Of a DNA stretch of 64,000 nt, positions 52,442 to 60,617 are shown piece after piece (within the stretch, counting starts at the first letter, position 1; the number at the start of each line of letters is the position of its first letter). Both the position numbers and the translations under genes were made by a program. The DNA comes from Pseudomarimonas arenosa (GTDB taxonomy: Bacteria; Pseudomonadota; Gammaproteobacteria; Xanthomonadales; Xanthomonadaceae): contig NZ_JACYTR010000010.1 of the NCBI RefSeq assembly GCF_014841215.1, forward strand, positions 62,001 through 126,000. Reading direction: 5' to 3'. A model generated the notes under the pieces. That model was not told where the DNA came from. It saw only the letters and a program-made list of their open reading frames with translations, and searched no databases.

Positions 52442-55400
52442 TTGCCGAACGCACGCCTGCCTTCAACAAGCCAGATTGCGCAGCGGCGTCGCGGCGCCGC
52501 GCTAACGTTTGCGCTGTGCCTGCTGCTGTCGTCTGCGTTGCTGGCCTCCGACCTGGCGCCGACCACGGCGCGCTTTCGCAGCCTCAATACCAGCAATGGC
52601 CTGAGTCAGGACACCGCACTCGCGCTGGCCCAGGATCGCCATGGCTTTCTCTGGGTGGGCACACAGGATGGACTCAATCGCTACGATGGCCACGAGGTGA
52701 TCACCTTCCGGGCCGGTCGCGATAGCGACAGTCTGGGTTCCAGCTGGATCGACTCGCTCTGCCTTGATCCGCGCAATCGACTATGGGTAGGCACCAGTGC
52801 CGGCCTGTTTCGCTATCACGATGGCGATCAGCGCTTTCAGCGCTACAGCGACAGCCGACACCCAGCGAGTCGCGATCAGTTCATCTACGATCTGATCTGC
52901 AACGACGATGACAGCGTGTGGGTCGCTGGCAGCGAAGGCCTGGGACGCATCGACGACGCCTCGCACTCGCTCATGCTGGTCGAGGAGCAAACGCCGCCTG
53001 AGGATCGGCGCAGCCGCGCGCTGGCCGTTGATTTGCAGGGCCGGCTATGGGTCGGGGGCTTCAATGGTCTGCGCTGTGTGGACCCCGCACGCACACCGCT
53101 CGGCGCCTGCGGCGAAGTCGACCTGCTGCGTGGCAAGCCGGTAAATGCCCTGCTGATCGATCCGCAGGGCGCGCTCTGGGTCGGCACCGATCGATCGGGT
53201 CTGTTCCGGGTCGATACCGCCAGCGCTCAGGCCGAAGCGGTATTCGCCGATGACCCGCAGGACCCGTTCCGCGGCCGCGTGGTGGCCTTGCATTGGGACC
53301 CGCCGACTGGCCTTTGGCTGGGCACCGAACTGGGTGCCTATCGGGTGCTTGATCACAGCACGGCGACGCCGCGTCTGCAGCCCTTTCTGCATCGCCCCTA
53401 TGATCCGTTCAGCGCTGGGCTGGGCCGGGTGCGCAGCTTTCTCAGCAGCGAAGACGGCAGCCTGTGGTTTGGCACCTGGGAAGGCGGCGCCAGCCGGCTG
53501 CACCCGCGCTATCGGCGCCTTCTCAGCTTTGCCGGTGAATCCCTCGGGCTCGATACCCACTGGCAACCGGCGGTTTACAGTCTGATCGAACATCGAGAGC
53601 AGCTATGGATCGGCACGCCGCAAGGGGCATATCAGGTCGATCTCGACCGTTTCGCGCTGCACCCTGCGCAGGGCAGCGAGGCGCGCGCCGTCCACTCGAT
53701 GGCATCCGATGGTCAGACGCTGTGGCTGGGCACCGATGATGGGCTGTACAGCCACAGCGAGACGGATTCGTTTCGATCCAGTGAGGCACTGCCGGCACTG
53801 CGCCGCTCGCGGATCGCCCGATTGGCTGTCGATGGCCAACGCCTATGGGCCGTTGCGGCCTTGCAGGGCGTCTATGTGATCGATACCCAGAACAGTCAGA
53901 TCCTGGCGCGCACCGAGTTTGCCGGCACTGTCAATCATATCGGCATTCTTAACCCTTCGTTTGTTCTTGTATCCGCCAGCGATGGCCTGTATTGGTTTGA
54001 CCGCCACAGCTTTGCTCTGCGCCACCGAACCGAAGTCGATACCAGCGGCGTCAGCGGCAAGCTGCCCGGGCGACCCAGCGGCTTCCTGGTCGATGGTGCC
54101 GGGCGCGTGTGGATCTCTGCCTATGGCAGCGGGTTGGTCGAGCTGCAGCTTGCGGCCAGCGGCGAGCCCGCCGAGGCCGAGTTGAAGCTCGTCGCTGGCC
54201 GGGATCAGCTCAATAACCTGGGCATCAACTCCGTACAGGGCGATGCGCAGGGCAGGCTGTGGCTGGCCAGCGACCGCGGCATCATCCAGTTTGATCCACA
54301 AAGCGGCCAGACCCGTCATTTCGACGCCAGCGACGGCGCCCTGGCGCGCGGCTACTATTTTGCCGCCCGCCAACACTTGAGCAACGGCTGGCTGGCGTTC
54401 GGCAGCAAGCACGGCTTTACCGTGTTCGACCCGCTGCAGAATCTGAGCCCGATGCAGCCGCGACCACCCCTGGTCACCAGCCTGGAGCGTCAGGGACAGA
54501 CCGTGCTGCCGCGCGCTCAACAAGCCGATTCACCTCTACCCGCGGCCATTCACCTGCTCGACACCCTGCGCCTGCCACCGGGCTGGGGGCGAAACCTGCT
54601 GTTCAAATTGGCCAGCCCCAGTTTCGTCCACCCGCAGGAGCTGCACTATCGCTACCGACTGCAGGGCTTCGACAACGAATGGCTGGAGGTCGATGCCCAG
54701 CGGCGACTGGTGGCCTATACCAATCTGGCACCGGGCGAATATCAATTGCAGTTGCAGGCGCTGGCGCGCGGTGGTCTGGCCAGCGATGTGCACACCTTGC
54801 AAATGATCATTGAACCGCTGTGGTGGCAGTCGACCGCCGCTCGGGTGCTGGCCGCACTGCTGACCATTGGATTGCTGGGTCTGCTATATCGGGCACGGAT
54901 GCATCAGTTGGCACTGCAGCGAGGGCAGCTTGAACGTCTGGTGCGAGAACGCACCGAATCGCTGCAGCGCGCACGCGAGCAGGCCGAGCAATCGCTGCAG
55001 GTGTTGCAGTCGACCCAGGTTGAACTGGTGCGCGCCGAGAAGCTCTCGGCGCTCGGCCAACTGGTGGCCGGCGTTGCCCACGAGGTCAACACCCCGCTCG
55101 GCGTCGCGGTGACGGCGATCAGCCACATGAACCAGCAACTGCGCGCACTGCAAGACAAAGTGCAATCGGGACGCATGACCAAGCGCGATTTCGAACAGCA
55201 GATCGGTGAAACCATTGGTGGCGGCGACCTGGTCGAACGCAACCTCGATCGCGCCGCCGACCTGATCCGCAGCTTCAAGCAGGTCTCGGTCGATCGAAGC
55301 TCCGATCAGCGGCGCAAATTCGACCTCGACGAACTGCTGAACCAGCTGCTGCAGAGCCTGAAGATCCTCTGGCGCCATCGTCCAATCGAAATGCAGATCA

Positions 55401-55777
55401 ACTGCCCACAGGATCTGATTCTGGACAGCTTTCCGGGCGCCCTTGGTCAGGTGCTGACCAATCTGACGCAGAATGCGCTGCTGCACGCGTTCCAGCCCGA
55501 GCAGGCCGGACGGCTGCAAATCGAGTGCCGCCCCCTGCAGCATGGCTGGGTTGAGATCCGCTTTTCCGACGACGGCCGCGGCATCGCGGCCGAGCATATG
55601 GGGAAGATCTTCGAACCCTTCTTCACCACGCGGCGCAACGAGGGCGGTACAGGCCTCGGCCTGCATATCGTGCATAACCTGGTCCGCGATGTGCTGGGCG
55701 GCAAGCTGCAGGTGCGCAGCGAAGTCGGGCAAGGCACCGAAATTCGTATCGAGCTACCTCAGGTGGCGCCGAAGTAA
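52442..55777 (+). CDS. Reg_prop (two-component propeller) sensor histidine kinase
   Basis: A ~1,111-residue membrane sensor kinase. A signal/anchor segment (GAALTFALCLLLSSALLAS) precedes two large seven-bladed reg_prop propellers (DRHGFLWVGTQDGLNRYDG, DPRNRLWVGTSAGLFRY and many more). A Y_Y_Y domain (LHYRYRLQGFDNEWLEVD) and a membrane helix come next. The kinase module has HisKA His in VAGVAHEVNTPLG, N box NLTQNALLHAF, and G boxes DDGRGI and GGTGLGLHIV. Unlike the Bacteroidetes hybrid systems it lacks a receiver and an AraC output domain. The start is uncertain: TTG at 52442 fits the signal peptide; GTG at 52313 is the longest option. Confidence 0.9.
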   Translation: MPNARLPSTSQIAQRRRGAALTFALCLLLSSALLASDLAPTTARFRSLNTSNGLSQDTALALAQDRHGFLWVGTQDGLNRYDGHEVITFRAGRDSDSLGSSWIDSLCLDPRNRLWVGTSAGLFRYHDGDQRFQRYSDSRHPASRDQFIYDLICNDDDSVWVAGSEGLGRIDDASHSLMLVEEQTPPEDRRSRALAVDLQGRLWVGGFNGLRCVDPARTPLGACGEVDLLRGKPVNALLIDPQGALWVGTDRSGLFRVDTASAQAEAVFADDPQDPFRGRVVALHWDPPTGLWLGTELGAYRVLDHSTATPRLQPFLHRPYDPFSAGLGRVRSFLSSEDGSLWFGTWEGGASRLHPRYRRLLSFAGESLGLDTHWQPAVYSLIEHREQLWIGTPQGAYQVDLDRFALHPAQGSEARAVHSMASDGQTLWLGTDDGLYSHSETDSFRSSEALPALRRSRIARLAVDGQRLWAVAALQGVYVIDTQNSQILARTEFAGTVNHIGILNPSFVLVSASDGLYWFDRHSFALRHRTEVDTSGVSGKLPGRPSGFLVDGAGRVWISAYGSGLVELQLAASGEPAEAELKLVAGRDQLNNLGINSVQGDAQGRLWLASDRGIIQFDPQSGQTRHFDASDGALARGYYFAARQHLSNGWLAFGSKHGFTVFDPLQNLSPMQPRPPLVTSLERQGQTVLPRAQQADSPLPAAIHLLDTLRLPPGWGRNLLFKLASPSFVHPQELHYRYRLQGFDNEWLEVDAQRRLVAYTNLAPGEYQLQLQALARGGLASDVHTLQMIIEPLWWQSTAARVLAALLTIGLLGLLYRARMHQLALQRGQLERLVRERTESLQRAREQAEQSLQVLQSTQVELVRAEKLSALGQLVAGVAHEVNTPLGVAVTAISHMNQQLRALQDKVQSGRMTKRDFEQQIGETIGGGDLVERNLDRAADLIRSFKQVSVDRSSDQRRKFDLDELLNQLLQSLKILWRHRPIEMQINCPQDLILDSFPGALGQVLTNLTQNALLHAFQPEQAGRLQIECRPLQHGWVEIRFSDDGRGIAAEHMGKIFEPFFTTRRNEGGTGLGLHIVHNLVRDVLGGKLQVRSEVGQGTEIRIELPQVAPK

Positions 55778-55797
55778 TCGAGCTGTTCTGGCAGGCC

Positions 55798-55827
55798 GCT
55801 GAAACCTCCATCCTGGAAGTTTTCAGC
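55798..55827 (-). repeat. Hairpin with AGGAT apex downstream of corA and the sensor kinase
   Basis: On the minus strand GCTGAAAACTTCC-AGGAT-GGAGGTTTCAGC forms a long stem. It is 20 bp past the kinase stop (plus strand) and 45 bp past the corA stop (minus strand), so it may serve as a shared 3' end. It belongs to the group of hairpins sharing an AGGA(T) loop. Confidence 0.55.
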
Positions 55828-55847
55828 GCAAACGGCCACCGCGAAGC

Positions 55848-55875
55848 CGCGCCCCCTCATGAAATATCCGGGCTA
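55848..55875 (-). repeat. Solo copy of a MITE terminal repeat, supplying the corA stop codon
   Basis: On the minus strand it begins TAGCCCGGATATTTCATGAG and continues GGGGCGCGG. The same 28 bases form the right end of the 252-bp element at 58246-58497. Its first three bases, TAG, are the stop codon of corA. Confidence 0.75.
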
Positions 55876-56856
55876 GAAAATCTTTGAGCGCCGCATCAGC
55901 ACCAGAATCACCGACACCAGAAGGAAGGTCACAACCCAGAAGAACAGGTAGCCATATTCCCAGTTAAGCTCGGGAATATTGCTGAAGTTCATGCCGTAGA
56001 TGCCGACCAGGAAGGTCAAGGGCAGGAACACCACGCTGACCAGGGTCAGCCGCTTCATGGTCCGGTTGGTGCGATGCCCGACCATCGACATGTACAGGCT
56101 CAAGGACTCGGACAGGATATCGCGATCGACCATCAGGTCCTGCAGCAGGTGCTCGACCGTGCCGACCATATTGCCCAGAAAACCCTGGGTAGCCTCGCCA
56201 ATGAAAATCGATTTGCGGGTCGACAGCTCAGTCAGCACCGCCCGCGCCGGCAGCAGCACCTTGCGAAAATGCAGCAGGTCGGAACCGAGCGAGGAAAAGC
56301 GAGCGAACACATCGTCGTCGACCTTGCCGAAGGCCAGCTCGCGCTGCATCGCCTCGACCCGCTCTTCCATCTCCTGCTGCACTTGCAGATAGTTCTCGAT
56401 CAGGTGATCCCACAGCTCGTAGACCAGAAAGCTGGGACTCTTGGCAAAGCGCAGGAAATCCGAGTGGTAGTCCTGTCGAACCGCTTCCAGGAACAACACC
56501 GGGTTGCGATGGATGGTGGCGAGAAAGCGCTCACCGATCACGATATCGACCCGCTCCAGCTCGACCCGCGCCCCGCTGGGCCGACAGCCGGTGACCACCA
56601 CATGCAGGTAATCGTCGTAGCGGGCGTGGCGGGTCAGGGCTTCGCCCGACAAGGCCTCGTCGATCACCGCCTCGCTGATCAGACCGATCTGCTGCAGCGC
56701 ATCGCGCACCGCCTGATCGGCCCCGGCCTGCACATCGATCCAGACAAAGCGCCCCGCCGCGACCGCCACTGCCACCTGATCCACCGGCAGCTCGCGTTCC
56801 TGCTTCTGATCGAAATCGAATTCGACCAGCCGGATCCGACAGCCCTCGCCGCCCAC
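55873..56856 (-). CDS. corA: CorA-family divalent metal ion transporter
   Basis: A ~328-residue channel of the CorA/ZntB group. A soluble N-terminal funnel domain (ELPVDQVAVAVAAGRFVWIDVQ; HARYDDYLHVVVTG) is followed by long helices and two C-terminal membrane helices with the signature YGMNF at the pore. Mg2+ or Co2+ is the usual ion; a zinc-type role cannot be excluded. The start is ambiguous: the GTG at 56856 follows a G-rich stretch and begins family-like sequence; an ATG at 56937 would add an unusual leader. The stop codon is the first triplet of a mobile-element end. Confidence 0.9.
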   Translation of the reverse strand: MGGEGCRIRLVEFDFDQKQERELPVDQVAVAVAAGRFVWIDVQAGADQAVRDALQQIGLISEAVIDEALSGEALTRHARYDDYLHVVVTGCRPSGARVELERVDIVIGERFLATIHRNPVLFLEAVRQDYHSDFLRFAKSPSFLVYELWDHLIENYLQVQQEMEERVEAMQRELAFGKVDDDVFARFSSLGSDLLHFRKVLLPARAVLTELSTRKSIFIGEATQGFLGNMVGTVEHLLQDLMVDRDILSESLSLYMSMVGHRTNRTMKRLTLVSVVFLPLTFLVGIYGMNFSNIPELNWEYGYLFFWVVTFLLVSVILVLMRRSKIF

Positions 56857-57025
56857 GGCACACCCCCCGAGAAGTCCCCGCGACCGTTCTACACCCTTGC
56901 CCCGCGTTTGCCCAGGGCTCGGGCAGTCGATCAGCATTGAACGCGCAGCGACGTAGTCGCTGTGAAGCGCCCGCGCGTACGGGCATGCCTGCCGCGAGCC
57001 TGTCCAACGGAACCGCACGCAGGGG

Positions 57026-57059
57026 ACTTGAAGTTGAACAGGATGTTCAAACTTCAAGT
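57026..57059 (+). repeat. Hairpin with AGGAT apex between xerD and corA
   Basis: ACTTGAAGTTGAAC-AGGAT-GTTCAAACTTCAAGT has 14-bp arms with one bulged base. It lies between the xerD stop and the corA start, both on the minus strand, and shares the AGGAT loop with hairpins near 17.1, 49.3 and 55.8 kb. Confidence 0.6.
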
Positions 57060-57112
57060 TACCGGATCGATAACAGACACCTCAGCCGCAATGCAGCAGA
57101 CTGCTAGCCAAT

Positions 57113-57135
57113 GGTGGGCCACAGGCCCAGCCTAC
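57113..57135 (-). repeat. REP-like palindrome with GTAG head
   Basis: On the minus strand GTAG is followed by GCTGGGCC-TGT-GGCCCACC, the same plan as the GTAG palindromes at 12274 and 24387 but with a different stem. Confidence 0.45.
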
Positions 57136-57231
57136 GCTCGGCCGTCCTGCGCTGGCACAGGGTGCGTCTTGGACGCACCGACCGCGGCAACCTCCTGTCT
57201 TGCCCGTGATTCACTGCGCAAGCGCGGTGAA

Positions 57232-58194
57232 TCACCCCCTTGGGTGATGCTGCTGGTGCAGGCGCTTCAGGGCTTGCTTGGCCACCAGGGTATAGATCTG
57301 GGTGGTCGACAGGCTACTGTGACCGAGCATCATTTGCAGTGCGCGCAGGTCGGCGCCGTGATTGAGCAGGTGGGTGGCAAAGCTGTGCCGCAACCGGTGC
57401 GGGCTGACATTGACCGGGTCGATGCCGGCCCGCACGGCATTGCGTTTCACTGCGGTCCAGAACTGCTGTCGCCCAAGCGCACCGCCCTTGTTGGAGACGA
57501 ACACGAAGTCACAGCGGTCGCGACCGACGATGCCGGCACGGGCCTCACCAATGTAGCGTTCCAGCCAATGCTGCGCTTCTTCACCCATCGGCACCAGGCG
57601 CTCGCGGCTGCCCTTGCCGACCACCCGCAGCACGCCCTGGCGCAGATTGATCTGGGTGCCGAGCAGGCCGACCAGTTCGCTGACCCGCAGACCGGTGGCA
57701 TACATCAGCTCCAGCATCGCCTTGTCGCGCAATCCAATCGGCGTGCTAAGTTCGGGCGCCTGCAGCAGCGCCTCTACCTGCGTTTCGCTGAGCGCCTTGG
57801 GCAGCGGCCGGCCGAGCTTGGGCGCGACGATGCCAGCGGTCGGATCGTCAGCGCGCGCGCCACTGACCACTCGATGGGCGTAGAAGGCACGCAGGCTGGA
57901 CAACAGACGCGCGGCGCTGCGCGGGCTGTAGCCGTCGCGATTGAGCTGCGCCAGGTAATCCAGCAATTCGGCCCGGCCTGCTTCGGCCAGGGACGGACCG
58001 ACGCCGACCAGATGGCGCGCCAGGCCACTGAGGTCGCGCCGATAGCTGTCCAGGCTGTGTCGGGCCAGGCCACGCTCGGACCATATGGCATCCAGAAAGC
58101 CCTCGATCTCGGCTTGATCCTGGGCTCGAATCTCTGCCCGCGCCTGACTGCGTTGTCGCCGTTCTGCGGCTGTCTTGGGGCCGGCCATGGCCAT
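57232..58194 (-). CDS. xerD: XerD site-specific tyrosine recombinase
   Basis: Resolves chromosome dimers at dif together with XerC. The 320-residue protein ends LHQQHHPRG, a XerD hallmark, and has the full catalytic set: Arg in YATGLRVSELVG, Lys in VVGKGSRERLVP, His-x-x-Arg in SPHRLRHSFATHLLNHG, His in MLGHSSLSTTQIY and its nucleophilic Tyr. A short Lys/Arg/Ala-rich N-terminal extension precedes the core domain. Its promoter region is occupied by the MITE-like element. It is a housekeeping gene, not part of an integrative element. Confidence 0.95.
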   Translation of the reverse strand: MAMAGPKTAAERRQRSQARAEIRAQDQAEIEGFLDAIWSERGLARHSLDSYRRDLSGLARHLVGVGPSLAEAGRAELLDYLAQLNRDGYSPRSAARLLSSLRAFYAHRVVSGARADDPTAGIVAPKLGRPLPKALSETQVEALLQAPELSTPIGLRDKAMLELMYATGLRVSELVGLLGTQINLRQGVLRVVGKGSRERLVPMGEEAQHWLERYIGEARAGIVGRDRCDFVFVSNKGGALGRQQFWTAVKRNAVRAGIDPVNVSPHRLRHSFATHLLNHGADLRALQMMLGHSSLSTTQIYTLVAKQALKRLHQQHHPRG

Positions 58195-58245
58195 CCATCA
58201 TCACCCATGCAAGTGATCAGCATACCGACTGCGGTCTCGGCCAGC

Positions 58246-58497
58246 TAACCCGGATATTTCATGAGGTCGCGCCGAAAGATCCGGCGATTCCAAGCGGGGC
58301 GAGAGTTTCGACCGATGGTGTTGAGATAACAGAGTGTTCGCGATCTTTCGGCGCTGGCACGGCCCTCACCGGTCCTTTGTGCCGATTGCCGCGTTGCTTC
58401 TCGCCCAAGTGGGCCCACCACTTGGGCTCGTCGCGCCTTGCACTCGACGAAAAGTCCTCGGTGATCATCCGCGCCCCCTCATGAAATATCCGGGCTA
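58246..58497. mobile_element. 252-bp MITE-like element with ~21-bp terminal inverted repeats
   Basis: The left end is TAACCCGGATATTTCATGAG and the right end its near-complement (58477-58497, reading TAGCCCGGATATTTCATGAG on the minus strand). It fills nearly all the space between divergent xerD (start 58194) and the RDD gene (start 58508), so it must supply or replace their promoters. A minus-strand frame of 69 codons (58468-58259) begins MITEDFSS and stops inside the left repeat; I do not count it as a proven gene. TIRs of this kind resemble IS1380-type ends, but this is from memory. Confidence 0.7.
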
Positions 58498-58507
58498 AAA
58501 TCCGCCG

Positions 58508-58966
58508 ATGACTTCTTCTGCTCGGCGGTCGGCACAGCCGGCCCATTTCGGTTGGCGATTGCTGGCCCTGGTTTACGATGCCCTACCGATCGTTGCCCTG
58601 TGGTTCGTGGTCAGCGTGGCGGTCTTGTTGCTGCGCGGGGGCAGCCCGGTGGTGCCCTGGACCCTGGCCTTCTGGCTGCAATGCGCGGCGCTGTGGCTGG
58701 TCACCGGACTGTACACGGTCGGCTCATGGCGCAACGGTGGGCAGACCATGGGCATGCGCCCCTGGCGCCTGCGGGTGGTCGCCGAGAGCGGTGAGGCGGC
58801 CAACATCGGCCAGCTGGCGCGGCGTTATGCCTGGGCGACGCCGTCGCTCCTGCTCGCCGGCCTGGGACTGCTGCTGGCGCTGTTCGATGCCGAACGCCGC
58901 GCCCTGCACGACCGTCTCAGCGGAACCCGCATGGTGCGCATGGAACCTCCGGCAACCGGCGGATGA
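58508..58966 (+). CDS. RDD family membrane protein
   Basis: A 152-residue protein with three hydrophobic helices. The family residues are seen as FGWRLLALVYDALPI (Arg and Asp of the RDD name), GGQTMGMRPWRLRVV and the C-terminal RRALHDRLSGTRMV. Some RDD proteins act in Na+/H+ exchange or as membrane anchors, but no role is assigned here. The ATG lies 11 bp past the edge of the MITE-like element. Confidence 0.9.
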   Translation: MTSSARRSAQPAHFGWRLLALVYDALPIVALWFVVSVAVLLLRGGSPVVPWTLAFWLQCAALWLVTGLYTVGSWRNGGQTMGMRPWRLRVVAESGEAANIGQLARRYAWATPSLLLAGLGLLLALFDAERRALHDRLSGTRMVRMEPPATGG

Positions 58967-59077
58967 GCGCCCGGGATCGCAGCCTTCCGAACGCGCCAGG
59001 GGTCGCCAGCCCGGCTCGCTACCGCTACGATGCGCCGAGATCGTTCAGGGACACCGCCACATGAGCCGTGCAGCGCA

Positions 59078-59995
59078 ATGAAACGCGATAACGTCAACTA
59101 CGTGCTGGTTGGGGTGGCCGTGCTGATTGCCTTCATGCTGCTGCTGTTTACCCTGTTCACCATCACCGGCCGCAGCGGCACCATGCAGCGCTATGCGGTC
59201 GATTTCAGCAATGTCAGCGGGCTCGGCTTCGGTGCGCCGGTGTACTACGAGGGCTTTCGCATCGGCCAGGTGAGCACGATCGAACCCAGGCGCGAAGATG
59301 GGCGCACCCGCTACCGGGTCAACCTGGACATCCGCGATGACTGGCAGATTCCCGATGACAGCGTCGCCCTGCGCCAGGCCAATGGCCTGCTGGCCGATAT
59401 GACGGTGGCGATTCGGGAAGGTGAAAGCAGCACCATGCTGCCAGCCGGCGCGCTGATTCCCAGCATCGAAGCCGGCGATGTATTCAGCGCGATGAATGAC
59501 CTTGCCACCGAATTGACCATGCTGTCGCAGGAGCGTCTGCGACCGATGGTGGAAACACTGTCGACCCGACTCGATTCGATCGCCGGCACGGTCGACGCCA
59601 ACGCCCCTGCCCTGCTGGCAGAAGCACAACGCCTGCTGGAGCAGCTCAACATCGCCGCCGGCAGGGCGAACAAGGTGCTGGATGCGCCAAACCGCGATGC
59701 GATCGCCGACATTCTGCAGGACGTCAAGGCGGTCGCAGCCGAACTCAAGACCACGCGCGCCGAAGCAGATGCCCTGCTGGTGGAACTGCGTGCTACGGTG
59801 GCCGATAACCGGCCAGGCATCCAGAACACGGTCAGCGACCTGGAACGCACGGTCAGCGCCATCGCCCAGCGGATCGACGGCATCACGCGTCACTTGGAGG
59901 CCTCCAGCCGCAATTTCGATGAGTTCAGCCGCGAGATCCGCCGCAGTCCGAACCGACTGCTGTTCACGCCGCCGGCCGATCAGGTGGAGGAATGA
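59078..59995 (+). CDS. MCE/MlaD-family lipid transport protein
   Basis: A 305-residue inner-membrane-anchored periplasmic protein. One N-terminal helix (VLVGVAVLIAFMLLLFTLFTI) is followed by an MCE domain (FSNVSGLGFGAPVYYEGFRIGQV) and a long helical coiled region in which repeated Asn/Asp/Glu heptads run to the end. MCE proteins form rings that carry phospholipids between membranes. The permease (MlaE) and ATPase (MlaF) genes usually adjacent are absent here. It overlaps the lipoprotein gene by 4 bp. Confidence 0.9.
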   Translation: MKRDNVNYVLVGVAVLIAFMLLLFTLFTITGRSGTMQRYAVDFSNVSGLGFGAPVYYEGFRIGQVSTIEPRREDGRTRYRVNLDIRDDWQIPDDSVALRQANGLLADMTVAIREGESSTMLPAGALIPSIEAGDVFSAMNDLATELTMLSQERLRPMVETLSTRLDSIAGTVDANAPALLAEAQRLLEQLNIAAGRANKVLDAPNRDAIADILQDVKAVAAELKTTRAEADALLVELRATVADNRPGIQNTVSDLERTVSAIAQRIDGITRHLEASSRNFDEFSREIRRSPNRLLFTPPADQVEE

Positions 59996-60612
59996 TGATC
60001 AAGCGAGTGCACCGCGGCGCCTGTTCGCTGCTGACCCTGGCCCTGCTGGCCGGCTGCGCCTCCGGCCCCGGCATTCCGGAAACCGTCTACTACCGGCTGC
60101 CGGCGCAGCCTGAGGTGCGCACGGCCACCTCGACGCTGGACGCGCCCCTGGTCATCGATGCCTTCTACGCCGATGGCGTGCATTCGGACATCTCGTTGCT
60201 GTACAGCACCGACCCCGAGGGCGATCGGCTGCGCGCCTATCACTATCAACTGTGGCTCGACCCTCCGACGCGCATGCTGCAGCGGCGCCTGATTCGCACT
60301 CTCGATACCGCGGCCATCGCGCCCAAGGTGCTGGAAACCCTGCCGGCCAGTACCCAACACTACAGACTGCTGACGCGTATCGAAGCGTTCGAGCGCATCA
60401 AGCGTGACGAAGGCTGGGTGGTGCGCGCCAGCTTGAACATCCGACTCAGTCGCAGCGGCGGCGAGCTGCCCTTGCTGCTGCGCGACTACCGCCGCGAAGT
60501 GCCGGCCGATGGCGTCAGCGTACGCGATTCGGTCCGTGCGCTCGGCAATGCGGTCGATTCTATCTATGCTGAGCTGATCGGCGATATCGAGAAATTGCAG
60601 CAGCGAGGTTGA
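59992..60612 (+). CDS. ABC-type transport auxiliary lipoprotein (PqiC/DUF330-like)
   Basis: A 206-residue lipoprotein: a signal sequence ends in the lipobox LLAGCAS (Cys at ~22), and the mature part has PETVYYRLPAQPEV, the usual opening of this family. The partner of MCE proteins in the Pqi and related systems sits in the outer membrane. The start overlaps the MCE stop (ATGATGA) with GGAGG just upstream, so translation is coupled. It ends 5 bp before the next gene. Confidence 0.88.
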   Translation: MMIKRVHRGACSLLTLALLAGCASGPGIPETVYYRLPAQPEVRTATSTLDAPLVIDAFYADGVHSDISLLYSTDPEGDRLRAYHYQLWLDPPTRMLQRRLIRTLDTAAIAPKVLETLPASTQHYRLLTRIEAFERIKRDEGWVVRASLNIRLSRSGGELPLLLRDYRREVPADGVSVRDSVRALGNAVDSIYAELIGDIEKLQQRG

Positions 60613-60617
60613 GAGCA

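Noticed and set aside
58259-58468. 69-codon gene inside the 252-bp element
   Set aside because: It begins just inside one inverted end and stops inside the other, so it may be a by-product of the element; no ribosome site or known family supports it.
57232-58497. xerD plus repeat ends as an integrative element
   Set aside because: The recombinase has all hallmarks of housekeeping XerD, and no att site, cargo or tRNA target is present.
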